A DNA stretch of 7,730 nucleotides from NCBI GenBank assembly GCA_031274045.1, contig JAISQS010000046.1:1-7730 (forward strand). The letters run 5' to 3'. Below, piece after piece: positions 1 to 6,656 of this stretch. This DNA is from Planctomycetaceae bacterium (GTDB taxonomy: Bacteria > Planctomycetota > Planctomycetia > Pirellulales > Thermoguttaceae). Position numbers and translations under genes: made by a program. Each line of letters starts with the position of its first letter. The first letter of the stretch is position 1. The notes under the pieces were generated by a model that ran no database searches, was not told the origin of the DNA, and worked only from the letters and a program-made list of their open reading frames with translations.

Positions 1-60
1 AAAGGACAAAATACACACGAACAATTTAAAGATACAAAAATTTACGAGTCGAAATTCTAA
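1..60 (+). CDS. Possible C-terminal tail of a gene entering from the left
   Basis: The first reading frame is open from the window edge to a TAA at 58-60 and would encode 19 residues ending in YESKF. The peptide is polar and lysine-rich and no family can be named from it. The stretch is A+C-rich on the plus strand (41 of 60 bases by hand count), as are the 3' ends of the complete genes in this window, which mildly supports a real gene end here. The following bases (61-171) show nothing I can name. Another frame, starting at base 2, stays open longer, so this call is weak. Confidence 0.3.
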   Translation, partial: KGQNTHEQFKDTKIYESKF

Positions 61-171
61 TCGACATCAATTTTGCGTCAAGCAAGAGGCAGATTTTTTT
101 GCCGCCGCCAACAATAAACAAGTACAATTTTCTCTAATTTTCATTGACGAATTGTTAATTCGTGGGAATAA

Positions 172-420
172 TTCACAGGAAGTTAATGGAAGGTATGGGA
201 AGAATATTGTCAATAGATTTTACAGATTAGTTTTTTTAGCTCTTTTATCGTTTCGTGTTGATGTGTTAAAGCAAAATATAAAAGCGTATTACGATAAATT
301 GTCGCCCTGCATTGCATAAAAAACCAATCAACATTACTCAAACCAATTCGTAACCGGTTACCAGTCTCCCCCTACCTTAATAACCAACGAAGCCCCCCCG
401 CACGCGCCCTTATCCCCTTA
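172..420 (+). repeat. Long direct repeat, left copy (matches 7512-7730)
   Basis: This stretch recurs in the same orientation at the right edge of the window. The best-preserved part, 291-394, matches 7607-7710 at 96 of 104 positions by hand alignment, and 7 of the 8 differences are transitions. The left copy has about 30 extra bases near 208-236 that the right copy lacks. From 239 onward the repeat is also the left arm of the large palindrome 239-607. No reading frame is kept between the copies, so it is a noncoding repeat family. No transposase is present. Confidence 0.85.
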
Positions 421-607
421 TTTGTTACGGATAAAGTTCGTGGTTACGCCACGACTCAAATAATAAGGGATGCGGAGTTTAAGGGCGCGTGCGGGGGGCA
501 TCGTGTGTTATTAAGGGAGGGGAACTTGGTTACCTGTTGCGGTTCAGTTTTACTAAAACTCTTTTATTATTTTATGTTAGTGTACCAACAAAAAAATATA
601 AAAGAGC
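239..607. repeat. Large nested palindrome (potential cruciform or long hairpin)
   Basis: Several inverted pairs lie around one centre near 446. Outermost, GCTCTTTTAT at 239-248 faces ATAAAAGAGC at 598-607. Further in, GGTTACCAGT (near 357-366) faces an imperfect match at 524-535, and CCCCTACCTTAATAA (369-383) faces TTATTAAGGGAGGGG (508-522) with one mismatch. A perfect 16-base pair follows: CCCCCCGCACGCGCCC (394-409) with GGGCGCGTGCGGGGGG (483-498). CCCTTATTTG (near 415-424) pairs with CAAATAATAAGGG (457-469) apart from a 3-base insertion. The innermost hairpin is TCGTGG (438-443) with CCACGA (449-454). The left arm carries about 50 extra bases (roughly 300-350) missing from the right arm. 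The GC-rich 16-base stem stands out in AT-rich surroundings. It could be a MITE-like element or a structured transcript. It encodes nothing I recognise. Confidence 0.85.
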
Positions 608-610
608 CAG

Positions 611-728
611 TTTTTTTAGCACGCAGATAACGCAGATTGTCAGGATTTGCGCAGATTTTTTTATAAATGTCTGTTCTTCTTTATCTGTGAATTTCTTCAA
701 AATCTGCGTCGTCTGCGTGCTAAAAAAA
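611..728. repeat. 118-base palindromic repeat, copy 1 (CGCAGAT ladder family)
   Basis: The ends form a perfect 17-base inverted repeat, TTTTTTTAGCACGCAGA (611-627) and TCTGCGTGCTAAAAAAA (712-728). Inside, CGCAGAT recurs at 622, 631 and 650. Its complement recurs at mirror-image spacing at 683, 702 and 711, with one base change in two of the copies. Two further copies lie at 4940-5056 and 6540-6656, with about 9 differences in 103 bases. The T run precedes the stem and the A run follows it on either strand, so this is not a normal intrinsic terminator, although it begins only 15 bases beyond the stop codon of the leftward oxidoreductase gene. Similar ATCTGCG-type palindromes are, from memory, scattered through intergenic DNA of various bacteria. 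Confidence 0.9.
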
Positions 729-743
729 GTTAAGGTAGATGTA

Positions 744-2099
744 CTAGTATTCCCAGCCTTTGCGGAAGTCTGGTTTGATTGCGGCTTGGACTTCGGGGCA
801 ATTTACGGCAATCATTTTTTGTGCGTCCCAATCAAAAGTTTTATGTCCCGCCCGGAATGCGGTGTTGCCCAAAATAGCTGTTTCTGCCATTGGACCGGAA
901 TAGTTGAAATTACATGTTGCCGGTTCTTGTCCCTTGCACGCATTTATCCATTCGAGGTGAAAGCCGACCGACTTCGGTATCGTCTGATTCGGATACTCAA
1001 AATCAGTAAACCGCTCCTCCGGCAACAAAACATGACGATCAAATCCCGCAAATATCATCCCCTTTGTCCCGACAAATAAATTATTCGGATTAACATTTTG
1101 TTTCTCTTTGTTTTTTATCGTTGCGCTAATTCCAAACTTCGCGAAACATGCCGGCATCTTCGTATGCGACCAAAATAACTTTACCGGCGGCAAATCCCCA
1201 CGCGCCGGAAAATCAAAAACCACATCCATACCTTTCGGTGTTCTTTCCGCGTCAACTTCCGGTCCGCTCGCGGAGACCTTAACGGGATATTTGAGATCGA
1301 GAGCCCAATACGGCAAATCAAGAATATGACACGCCCAATTGCCCGTCTCACCTGTACCAAAATCCCACCAAAAACGCCAATTATACGGAACCAATGTCGG
1401 CTTGCCGCCTGTTGTTGTGAACTTCCAATCGTTGCGGCAAGGACCTAGCCAGAGATCCCATTTTAGAGTTTCGGGCGGTTCACCTACGCCGTCGGGTTGT
1501 TTTGGCATTCCGCGTTCGCCTAGTATCCACGAATGAACTTCCGTGACATCGCCTATCGCGCCGCTTTTAATCAACTCAACCACACGCGCCATGTTCGGCA
1601 ATGCGTGACGTTGGCATCCAAGTTGAGTTGCAACTTTTTTGCGGGCGGCTTCCTCTGTTATTGTTCTAATCTCGGCAACCGAATGTGCCAAAGGCTTCTC
1701 ACAATATACATGCTTGCCCGCGCGTATTGCACGGATCACCGGATGGTAATGCGTGTGATCCGGCGTACTCACCGCAACCGCATCTATCGAATTTTCCATC
1801 GCGTCAAACATCTCGCGAAAATCATAGAACTTTTTCGATTTCGGAAAACGCTCATAAGCCGTCCCCGCACGCACATCATCAACATCACACAAAGCAACCG
1901 CATCAACAAGCTCCGACTTCGCCGCAAGATGGTCAAGCTGAAATTTACCTTGCGCCCCAAGCCCAATAAACGCAACAGCAAGCCGCTCATTCGGCGATTG
2001 ACCGCGAGCAAGAATACCATCAGGCAAAAATAATATCCCAGACCCGACAACAGATGCCGCCTTGAGCATATTGCGACGGGTAATTTTTCGTTTCGTCAT
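744..2099 (-). CDS. Tat-exported Gfo/Idh/MocA-family oxidoreductase
   Basis: A 451-residue NAD(P)-dependent oxidoreductase, probably acting on a sugar or sugar derivative. Residues 8-13 (RRNMLK) followed by a hydrophobic stretch to about 31 form a twin-arginine signal, so the enzyme is probably folded with its cofactor and then exported. The Rossmann fold starts near 40 with GLGAQG (46-51) as the dinucleotide-binding loop. CEKP (133-136) supplies the family's conserved lysine, Lys135. The C-terminal substrate domain runs from about 165 and has the GNWACHILD stretch (253-261), whose His258 sits where the family's catalytic histidine usually lies. Length and architecture match the exported PVC-type subfamily. 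The substrate cannot be read from sequence. The gene lies 104 bases downstream of the CPBP gene on the same strand, so co-transcription is possible. No Shine-Dalgarno sequence precedes the ATG. The complement of 2126-2140 (TCCGTT, 3-base loop, AACGGA) forms a small hairpin just upstream that could affect expression. Confidence 0.93.
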   Translation of the reverse strand: MTKRKITRRNMLKAASVVGSGILFLPDGILARGQSPNERLAVAFIGLGAQGKFQLDHLAAKSELVDAVALCDVDDVRAGTAYERFPKSKKFYDFREMFDAMENSIDAVAVSTPDHTHYHPVIRAIRAGKHVYCEKPLAHSVAEIRTITEEAARKKVATQLGCQRHALPNMARVVELIKSGAIGDVTEVHSWILGERGMPKQPDGVGEPPETLKWDLWLGPCRNDWKFTTTGGKPTLVPYNWRFWWDFGTGETGNWACHILDLPYWALDLKYPVKVSASGPEVDAERTPKGMDVVFDFPARGDLPPVKLFWSHTKMPACFAKFGISATIKNKEKQNVNPNNLFVGTKGMIFAGFDRHVLLPEERFTDFEYPNQTIPKSVGFHLEWINACKGQEPATCNFNYSGPMAETAILGNTAFRAGHKTFDWDAQKMIAVNCPEVQAAIKPDFRKGWEY

Positions 2100-2190
2100 A
2101 TTTCAAAAATTTGGTTAAGGTTTAATCCGTTCAAAACGGAATACAATTGACTCTACCGGTAACTTACATAACTCAACTCACAACAAATTT

Positions 2191-2218
2191 CATTGACGAT
2201 CAATCATTGACGATCAAT
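2191..2218. repeat. Exact 14-base tandem duplication at a stop codon
   Basis: CATTGACGATCAAT occurs twice head to tail (2191-2204 and 2205-2218). Each unit contains the dyad ATTGA-CGA-TCAAT. The junction lies at the stop codon of the leftward CPBP gene (2204-2206), so the last codons and stop were produced or altered by the duplication. It is adjacent to the trinucleotide-like run coding for the Asn/Asp tail, consistent with replication slippage. Confidence 0.85.
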
Positions 2219-2923
2219 ATTGTCAACATCTTCATCGTTGTTGTTGTTGTTGTCGTCATCGTCATCTTCGTCGTTGTTTTGTTGGGTTTGATTATCATTT
2301 TGTTGTTTACTTGGTGTTGCTTTAATATACATGAAAACAAAAAAATCATAAGTAGCGTGTGCCGCTATCGGGACAAGAATATTTTCACTCAAGATCAACA
2401 GCACTCCAAAATAGACCGAGCTGAGAAGTGCGAGCCAAAAATACATTCTTGTTATTGCGTGTGCAGCCCCGAATAGGATTGAGACGAGCGTGATTGTTGT
2501 AATATCGAGCAACATGCGGTTTGACGCGGCGGATAAATTCCACACACGAAAATCTGATGCCGCACTGCTAATTCCCGATTGCAATAATCCGCGAAAAAGT
2601 AACTCCTCGCCAAAACCCGCCGCCAAAGAAATCAACGCCAACTGCCAAACCGTAAGATGACTCATCTGATCATTAAACAACTCCCGAACAATACGATCAA
2701 CCTCACGCAAACCGACAAACGGCAATTTTTGTAACAAAAAATAACAACCAATCAACGGCAACACCGAACCGATTATTTGCAAAAATAAATCCTTGCCGAT
2801 ACCGCGAACAACATCACCCACAACAAAAACTCTAACTCCAAAAATGAATCCCAAAAATAACGCAACAATTGCTAAACCCATTTCAAAGATTACAGCTTGT
2901 TGAAAAAAATGTTCTCGTTTCAT
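2204..2923 (-). CDS. CPBP-family intramembrane metalloprotease homologue with Asn/Asp tail
   Basis: A 239-residue membrane protein of the CPBP (CAAX protease and bacteriocin-processing, Abi) family. The conserved motifs are present in order: EELLFR (106-111) with the paired glutamates and arginine, the histidine motif FGAAHA (151-156, His155), and HATYD (189-193). Hydrophobic segments lie near 10-38, 47-64, 93-102, 139-155, 160-178 and 181-200. Family members act as intramembrane glutamic or metallo-type proteases or as immunity proteins, and the target here is unknown. Residues about 206-239 are a low-complexity tail of Gln, Asn, Asp and Glu containing five Asp followed by five Asn. It is encoded by GAC/GAT and AAC runs and probably extends past the last membrane segment. 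It is unusual for the family. The gene is first in a possible two-gene leftward unit with the oxidoreductase. No Shine-Dalgarno sequence is seen. Confidence 0.88.
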   Translation of the reverse strand: MKREHFFQQAVIFEMGLAIVALFLGFIFGVRVFVVGDVVRGIGKDLFLQIIGSVLPLIGCYFLLQKLPFVGLREVDRIVRELFNDQMSHLTVWQLALISLAAGFGEELLFRGLLQSGISSAASDFRVWNLSAASNRMLLDITTITLVSILFGAAHAITRMYFWLALLSSVYFGVLLILSENILVPIAAHATYDFFVFMYIKATPSKQQNDNQTQQNNDEDDDDDNNNNNDEDVDNIDRQ

Positions 2924-2944
2924 GATTATTTTGTGTTTTTTGTG

Positions 2945-2973
2945 TTAAAAAATCTGCGTACAAGATGTGTCAA
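2945..2973 (-). promoter_or_regulatory. Possible promoter for the leftward CPBP gene
   Basis: On the minus strand there is a perfect TTGACA (complement of 2968-2973), a 17-base spacer and TTTTAA (complement of 2945-2950). The -10 element matches the consensus at only three of six positions. Transcription would begin about 15-20 bases before the ATG at 2923. Confidence 0.35.
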
Positions 2974-3040
2974 TCAACGCGCCCTATGAAGGGCGTGACT
3001 ACGCGAAGGCTACACAACGGCAGGGGCAACAATGAATGAA

Positions 3041-3069
3041 TTGACACGTTACTTGGTCAAAAGTATAAT
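3041..3069 (+). promoter_or_regulatory. Consensus sigma70-type promoter upstream of nspC
   Basis: TTGACA (3041-3046), a 17-base spacer and TATAAT (3064-3069) give a perfect match to the housekeeping promoter consensus at optimal spacing. The start of transcription would be near 3076, giving a leader of about 275 bases before the nspC ATG. The jump in G+T content of the plus strand (26 of 60 bases at 3001-3060, 46 of 60 at 3061-3120) coincides with this site. Confidence 0.72.
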
Positions 3070-3349
3070 CCTGCCCGTTTTTGATTTTGGTGTTTGTTGT
3101 TTTTTTGTGTTGGAGTGTCAATTCTTTTTTCGTATGTTTGCGGCTTTGGTGTGTAGTATATTTGGGCTGCGCGTTCATTTTATCAAATATTTTATCAAAA
3201 AAATTTACGGTGTTGTCAACTATTGGCTGTTGACGGGTAAGTTAAAATTTGATTGTCAAGTTGTCGGCAATTCAGATTGGTGATGGTTGTGATGAGATTG
3301 GGGTCTGTTTTTTGGGCTTCAGTATAACAATTTAACGTTTTGTTATTTA

Positions 3350-4543
3350 ATGGAAAATTTTTTCGATTTTGCATCGGTCAATATTGCGACACCATACTAT
3401 ATAATAGACAGGGCTGCGTTGAGGCGTAACATGGAGGTTCATGCTGATGTTCAGCGGCGTACTGGTTGTAAGGTTTTGCTTGCGCTTAAGGCGTTTTCTA
3501 CTTGGGGTTTTTTTGATGATATGGCGCCGTTTCTTGCGGGGGTTACGGCGAGCAGTCTCAATGAAGTCTTTTTGGGCAAAGAAGAATTTGGCAAAGAAAT
3601 TCACATGTATTCGCCTGCGTATTCTGAGGCGGAGTTTGAGGCGGCGTTGCCGTTAGTTGATTACATCGTGTTCAATTCTGCCGGACAATTTGAACGATTC
3701 AAACCTCTAATTAAACATCAGCACCGGAAAATTCATTGCGGATATAGAATCAATCCCGAATACTCTGAAGTCCAAATGGAAATTTATAATCCGTGTACGA
3801 ATCGTTCCAGATTTGGTATTCGTGCGGAGATTTTGCAAGAGGTATCGTTGCGTGGAATTGACGGATTTCATTTTCATACAATGTGTCAACAAGGTTCGGA
3901 TGTTCTTTTTCGGACGCTTGAACTTGTGACGGAGCGTTTTGAGAAATATTTCAAAAAGATCAAGTGGATAAATTTCGGCGGCGGTCATCATATTACCCGC
4001 AAGGGTTATGATGTGGATGGGTTGTGTGAGATAATCAGTACGTTCCGTGAGCGGTATGGTCTTGATGTATTTCTTGAGCCGGGTGAATCTCATGTATTGA
4101 ACACGGGTTATTTGGTTGCGACTGTTCTTGATGTGATTTCTAATCCGTCGAGTATAGATGTTGTGATACTTGACACGTCGGCGGCTGCTCACATGCCGGA
4201 CATATTAGAAATGCCGTACACTCCTGAAATTCTGGGGGCAAAACGCGTAATCGAATCAAACGATACTGACATGCCGCTTGAGGAGGGGCGTTACAAATAT
4301 ATTATTGGGAGCAAGACGTGTTTGTCGGGTGATATTATTGGCGAATATTTATTTAAGAAACCGCTTGCGGTTGGTGACAGAGTAACTTTAGCCGACATGT
4401 CGCAATACACCATTTGCAAAAACACAACTTTCAACGGACTACGATTACCGTCAATTGTCTCATGCGACAGCGGAACTCCCGACGGCAACGTAAAAGTCAT
4501 TCGCGAATTTCATTATGAAGATTACAAAAGAAGATTGTCGTAA
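3350..4543 (+). CDS. nspC: Carboxynorspermidine/carboxyspermidine decarboxylase
   Basis: A 397-residue PLP-dependent cytoplasmic enzyme that removes CO2 from carboxynorspermidine or carboxyspermidine, the last step of the polyamine route that starts with carboxyspermidine dehydrogenase. It has the alanine-racemase-type fold of the DapDC/NspC family. Lys47 in ALKAFS is the expected PLP lysine, HFHT lies at 174-177, the phosphate-binding FGGGHH at 209-214, and EPGE at 243-246. Cys324 in SKTCLSGD (321-328) and Tyr353 in MSQYT belong to the partner side of the dimeric active site. Length is close to the usual 365-400, so the gene looks intact. The partner dehydrogenase is not in this window, so nspC stands alone here. 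The ATG at 3350 gives the typical N-terminus running into TPYYIID, and no Shine-Dalgarno sequence precedes it. A consensus promoter about 280 bases upstream implies a long leader, in which polyamine-responsive control is possible but not shown. Confidence 0.95.
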   Translation: MENFFDFASVNIATPYYIIDRAALRRNMEVHADVQRRTGCKVLLALKAFSTWGFFDDMAPFLAGVTASSLNEVFLGKEEFGKEIHMYSPAYSEAEFEAALPLVDYIVFNSAGQFERFKPLIKHQHRKIHCGYRINPEYSEVQMEIYNPCTNRSRFGIRAEILQEVSLRGIDGFHFHTMCQQGSDVLFRTLELVTERFEKYFKKIKWINFGGGHHITRKGYDVDGLCEIISTFRERYGLDVFLEPGESHVLNTGYLVATVLDVISNPSSIDVVILDTSAAAHMPDILEMPYTPEILGAKRVIESNDTDMPLEEGRYKYIIGSKTCLSGDIIGEYLFKKPLAVGDRVTLADMSQYTICKNTTFNGLRLPSIVSCDSGTPDGNVKVIREFHYEDYKRRLS

Positions 4544-4690
4544 ATCCAAAAAACAACATCCGGTCAATGACTACGGAATGCTCGTTTGTGTGAGGACATC
4601 ATTTTCCACCAAGCGATGCAAGCCTACGGTTTGCAAAACTACAATATTTTGACTCTTGCAGGATCAGATAAATGGAACTTTTTTTCAGAC

Positions 4691-4830
4691 TATACTTTCG
4701 GCGGTCATAAATGTATGTTTTTACCCCGTAGAGGCGGGAAGGCTTGGATGCATTCGTCAGGTAGGCGTTTAGGGTTCGCTGCCGAATGCCTCACCTGTCT
4801 AACGTCATTTCTATGACCGCCGAAAGTATA
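4691..4830. mobile_element. 140-base MITE-like element with 18-base terminal inverted repeats
   Basis: TATACTTTCGGCGGTCAT (4691-4708) and ATGACCGCCGAAAGTATA (4813-4830) are perfect inverted repeats, and AAATG/CATTT extends the match after a 2-base bulge. The interior has a further imperfect hairpin, with GCATTCG (4750-4756) facing CGAATGC (4782-4788), and no transposase. The ends fit a TA-target element of the IS630/Tc1-mariner kind if the outer TA is the duplicated target, but a longer target duplication is not visible. It abuts the palindrome starting at 4827. A 76-codon frame runs through the left end from 4586 and is probably accidental. The bases between nspC and the element (4544-4690) contain nothing recognisable. 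Confidence 0.7.
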
Positions 4831-5163
4831 TCAGTGAAATACTTCAATGCTGTAGTAAAACAAACCTTATTTACAACCTGATTTTCTTACAAAAACAACC
4901 TTAGTAGCCCGTGAATACCTCACATACATAACACCAAAATTTTTTTCGCACGCAGATGACGCAGATTGTCAGGATTTGCGCAGATTTTTTTATAAATGCC
5001 TGTTCTTCTTTATCTGCGAATATCTTTTAAATCTGTGTTATCTGCGTGCTAAAAAAGGTTAAGGTAGATATTTTTTTATTGTCAATGGCTAATAAGGTTG
5101 TTTTGTTTAGGAAAAATCAGGTAAAAATAAGGTTGAGTTAAAAACGGATATTTCGCTGATATA
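4827..5163. repeat. 337-base nested palindrome with the CGCAGAT element at its core
   Basis: The outer arms are TATATCAGTGAAATA (4827-4841) against TATTTCGCTGATATA (5149-5163), with one mismatch. Middle arms at about 4859-4915 match the complement of about 5083-5137, sharing ACCTTATTT, ACCTGATTTT and ACAACCTTA-TAGCC blocks. The core, 4940-5056, is copy 2 of the 118-base palindrome, with CGCAGAT at 4951, 4960 and 4979 mirrored exactly by its complement at 5012, 5031 (one change) and 5040. The left arm plus core is repeated at 6431-6656. The structure ends about 40-70 bases before the secreted-protein gene and may carry its promoter. Confidence 0.85.
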
Positions 5164-5165
5164 TT
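5138..5165 (+). promoter_or_regulatory. Possible promoter at the right end of the palindrome
   Basis: TATATT at 5160-5165 is a good -10 match, and TTAAAA (5138-5143) with a 16-base spacer is a poor -35. It would place transcription start near 5172, ahead of the secreted-protein gene. The -10 overlaps the terminal arm of the palindrome, so a repeat end may be supplying the promoter. Confidence 0.25.
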
Positions 5166-5230
5166 ACCAAAAAACCGAAAACGGATTTTACGGTACCAGC
5201 ACAATGAGTACAATAGCGAGTGATCATGTC

Positions 5231-6427
5231 ATGAAAATATTTTTGAATTTTTTGTTTACTTCACTTATTCTCATAAGTGTAAACAATGTCTTTGGACAAA
5301 ATGTATCGTTCGAGTGTGAACCTGCGAATGATTGGACGGCTTTGCTTGATCGTAAGAATGGTTGGCTTGCCGGAGACGGAATTTTTACGTTGGGGCTTGA
5401 AGGAAATTCGCGGCAAGGGAGTGCCGGCGAAAGTAGCAGAACGCTCTTCCTTTTCAGTGATTCTTTTTTTGGCAGTGCCAATGACGACGGGACATTTAGC
5501 TCGCCGATCACAATGACGAATCACTGCGTTGGTGTTTTGGATGGCAACAAACCAGATCAGAAAAAAATGCAGTTTTTATACAACACCGATGCGGACGGAA
5601 AACCATCGAATCTGTTTGACAAACATTTTTGGTTGGGAGATGGTATCGTTATCAACTCCACACTCCATACCACCGGAACTGTAGTTGACCCGAAGACATG
5701 GACTCTCGAAGGAACATGGATGATTTCCGTACCAATCAAAAACAACTTGCCCGACTTCAAACAAACCCAAATACGTCAAGAAAGTCTGTTTCACAAAAAA
5801 GGTGTTTGGGAAGTACTCTTCGGAATCGGAATTACCGACTGCGGCGAAGATATATACGTCTACGGATTTCGAGACAAAAAAGGTGAAATGTTCTTCCCAC
5901 GCCAACTTGTAGTCGCCAAAGCTCCTCGTAAATCATTCGGACAAATATCAACTTGGCAATTCTGGACAGGTAAATATTGGAGCAGCGCAATAGCGGATTG
6001 CAATTGTGATGATGCTAAACTTGCCGATGGAATTTCTAACGAACTCAGCGTAACGAAAATGAAAGGAGGTATACATGACGGAAAATTTATTCTCGTTTAC
6101 ACGAAAGGCTGTTTAGGTACATCATTGAATTTTGCGATTTCCAATTCTCCTTACTCAAAGTTCACAGATGAGCAGACTTTTTACATTTGTCCCGAACCGA
6201 AAATGTACGAACAAGAAGTAAAACGAACACTCGGAGAAAAAGCGAATGTCGTGACATATAACGCCAAAGCCCATCCACGACTCTCACAACCGGAAGAACT
6301 CATCGTGTCCTACAATCTAAACGTATTCGGAATGAAAGAAGGAACATTTTTCAAAAGTAAAAAATATGGCTTCCCCCGTTTCGTGCGTCTAAAATTCACA
6401 AAATCACACGAAAATAAAATTAAGTAA
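5231..6427 (+). CDS. Secreted DUF4185/DUF5005-like beta-propeller protein
   Basis: A protein of 398 residues from this start, or 407 if the in-frame ATG at 5204 is used. I prefer 5231 because it gives a textbook Sec signal: MKIF, a hydrophobic core, then VFG-Q as a likely cleavage site. In the longer numbering, WTALLDRKNGW (44-54), AGDG (56-59) and TLFLFSDSFFG (80-90) match the first strands of DUF4185/DUF5005-type propellers, which usually read GDG then LWLFGDT. Near the end, YNAKAHPRL (352-360) and VSYNLN (368-373) match the family's closing motif. Relatives are exported proteins suspected of binding or cleaving glycans, but no activity can be assigned here. The gene sits alone between two direct repeat copies (4830-5057 and 6431-6657). 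Start-proximal sequence is G+T-rich and the last third A+C-rich. No Shine-Dalgarno sequence or terminator is evident. Confidence 0.75.
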   Translation: MKIFLNFLFTSLILISVNNVFGQNVSFECEPANDWTALLDRKNGWLAGDGIFTLGLEGNSRQGSAGESSRTLFLFSDSFFGSANDDGTFSSPITMTNHCVGVLDGNKPDQKKMQFLYNTDADGKPSNLFDKHFWLGDGIVINSTLHTTGTVVDPKTWTLEGTWMISVPIKNNLPDFKQTQIRQESLFHKKGVWEVLFGIGITDCGEDIYVYGFRDKKGEMFFPRQLVVAKAPRKSFGQISTWQFWTGKYWSSAIADCNCDDAKLADGISNELSVTKMKGGIHDGKFILVYTKGCLGTSLNFAISNSPYSKFTDEQTFYICPEPKMYEQEVKRTLGEKANVVTYNAKAHPRLSQPEELIVSYNLNVFGMKEGTFFKSKKYGFPRFVRLKFTKSHENKIK

Positions 6428-6430
6428 TAC

Positions 6431-6656
6431 ATCAGTGAAAATTGGCAACGCGGTAGTAAAACAAACCTTATTTACAACCTGATTTTCTTGCAAAAAAACC
6501 TTAGTAGCCCGTGAATACCTCACAAACATAATACCAAAATTTTTTTGGCACGCAGATGACGCAGATTGTCAGGATTTGCGCAGATTTTTTTATAAATGCC
6601 TGTTCTTCTTTATCTGCGAATATCTTTTAAATCTGTGTTATCTGCGTGCTAAAAAA
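6431..6656 (+). repeat. Truncated direct copy of the 4830-5056 repeat
   Basis: This begins 3 bases after the stop codon of the secreted-protein gene with ATCAGTGAAA and follows the left arm and core of the palindrome at 4827-5163. The 110 bases 6548-6657 are identical to 4948-5057, while the left arm has diverged by small changes and indels. The right arm of the palindrome is missing: after the A run at 6651-6656 the sequence goes into the start region of the next gene. The core, 6540-6656, is copy 3 of the 118-base palindrome. It occupies nearly all of the 264-base gap between the two genes. Confidence 0.9.

Larger units (their letters stand above)
2924..3349. other. Divergent control region between CPBP and nspC genes
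   Basis: This 426-base region separates a leftward from a rightward gene. GTGTCAAT (2967-2974) and ATTGACAC (3040-3047) form an exact 8-base inverted pair, and each arm contains a TTGACA box pointing outward. Between them lies the hairpin CGCCCT-ATGA-AGGGCG (2980-2995) and a GC-rich stretch to about 3030 that looks like a repeat fragment. From about 3070 to 3349 the plus strand is strongly G+T-rich and would be the nspC leader. An 83-codon frame at 3032-3283 starts upstream of the promoter boxes, resembles nothing known and is not called. Confidence 0.6.

Noticed and set aside
2..319. Open frame of 105 codons on the plus strand entering from the left edge, ending in SPCIA
   Set aside because: It runs through the long repeat, and the right copy (7512-7730) has shifts that destroy the frame. 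It has no recognisable motif. Its length in AT-rich DNA is not convincing, though a partial gene cannot be fully excluded.
172..607. CRISPR array
   Set aside because: The repeats are long, few and palindromically nested, with no regular short repeat-spacer pattern and no cas genes.
611..728. Intrinsic terminator for the leftward oxidoreductase gene
   Set aside because: On both strands the T run precedes the stem and an A run follows it, the reverse of an intrinsic terminator. The same element also occurs upstream of genes.
489..1079. 196-codon plus-strand frame
   Set aside because: It starts in the large palindrome, crosses the 118-base repeat and then overlaps the oxidoreductase antisense. 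It is an accidental frame.
3032..3283. 83-codon hydrophobic frame before nspC
   Set aside because: Its start lies upstream of the consensus promoter boxes, which fall inside it. Its hydrophobicity follows from the T-rich leader, and no family resemblance is seen.
4586..4816. 76-codon frame after nspC, including ILTLAGSDKW
   Set aside because: It starts at TTG and its second half runs through the MITE-like element. I could not match it to any family. A decayed gene fragment at 4586-4690 remains possible but is unsupported.
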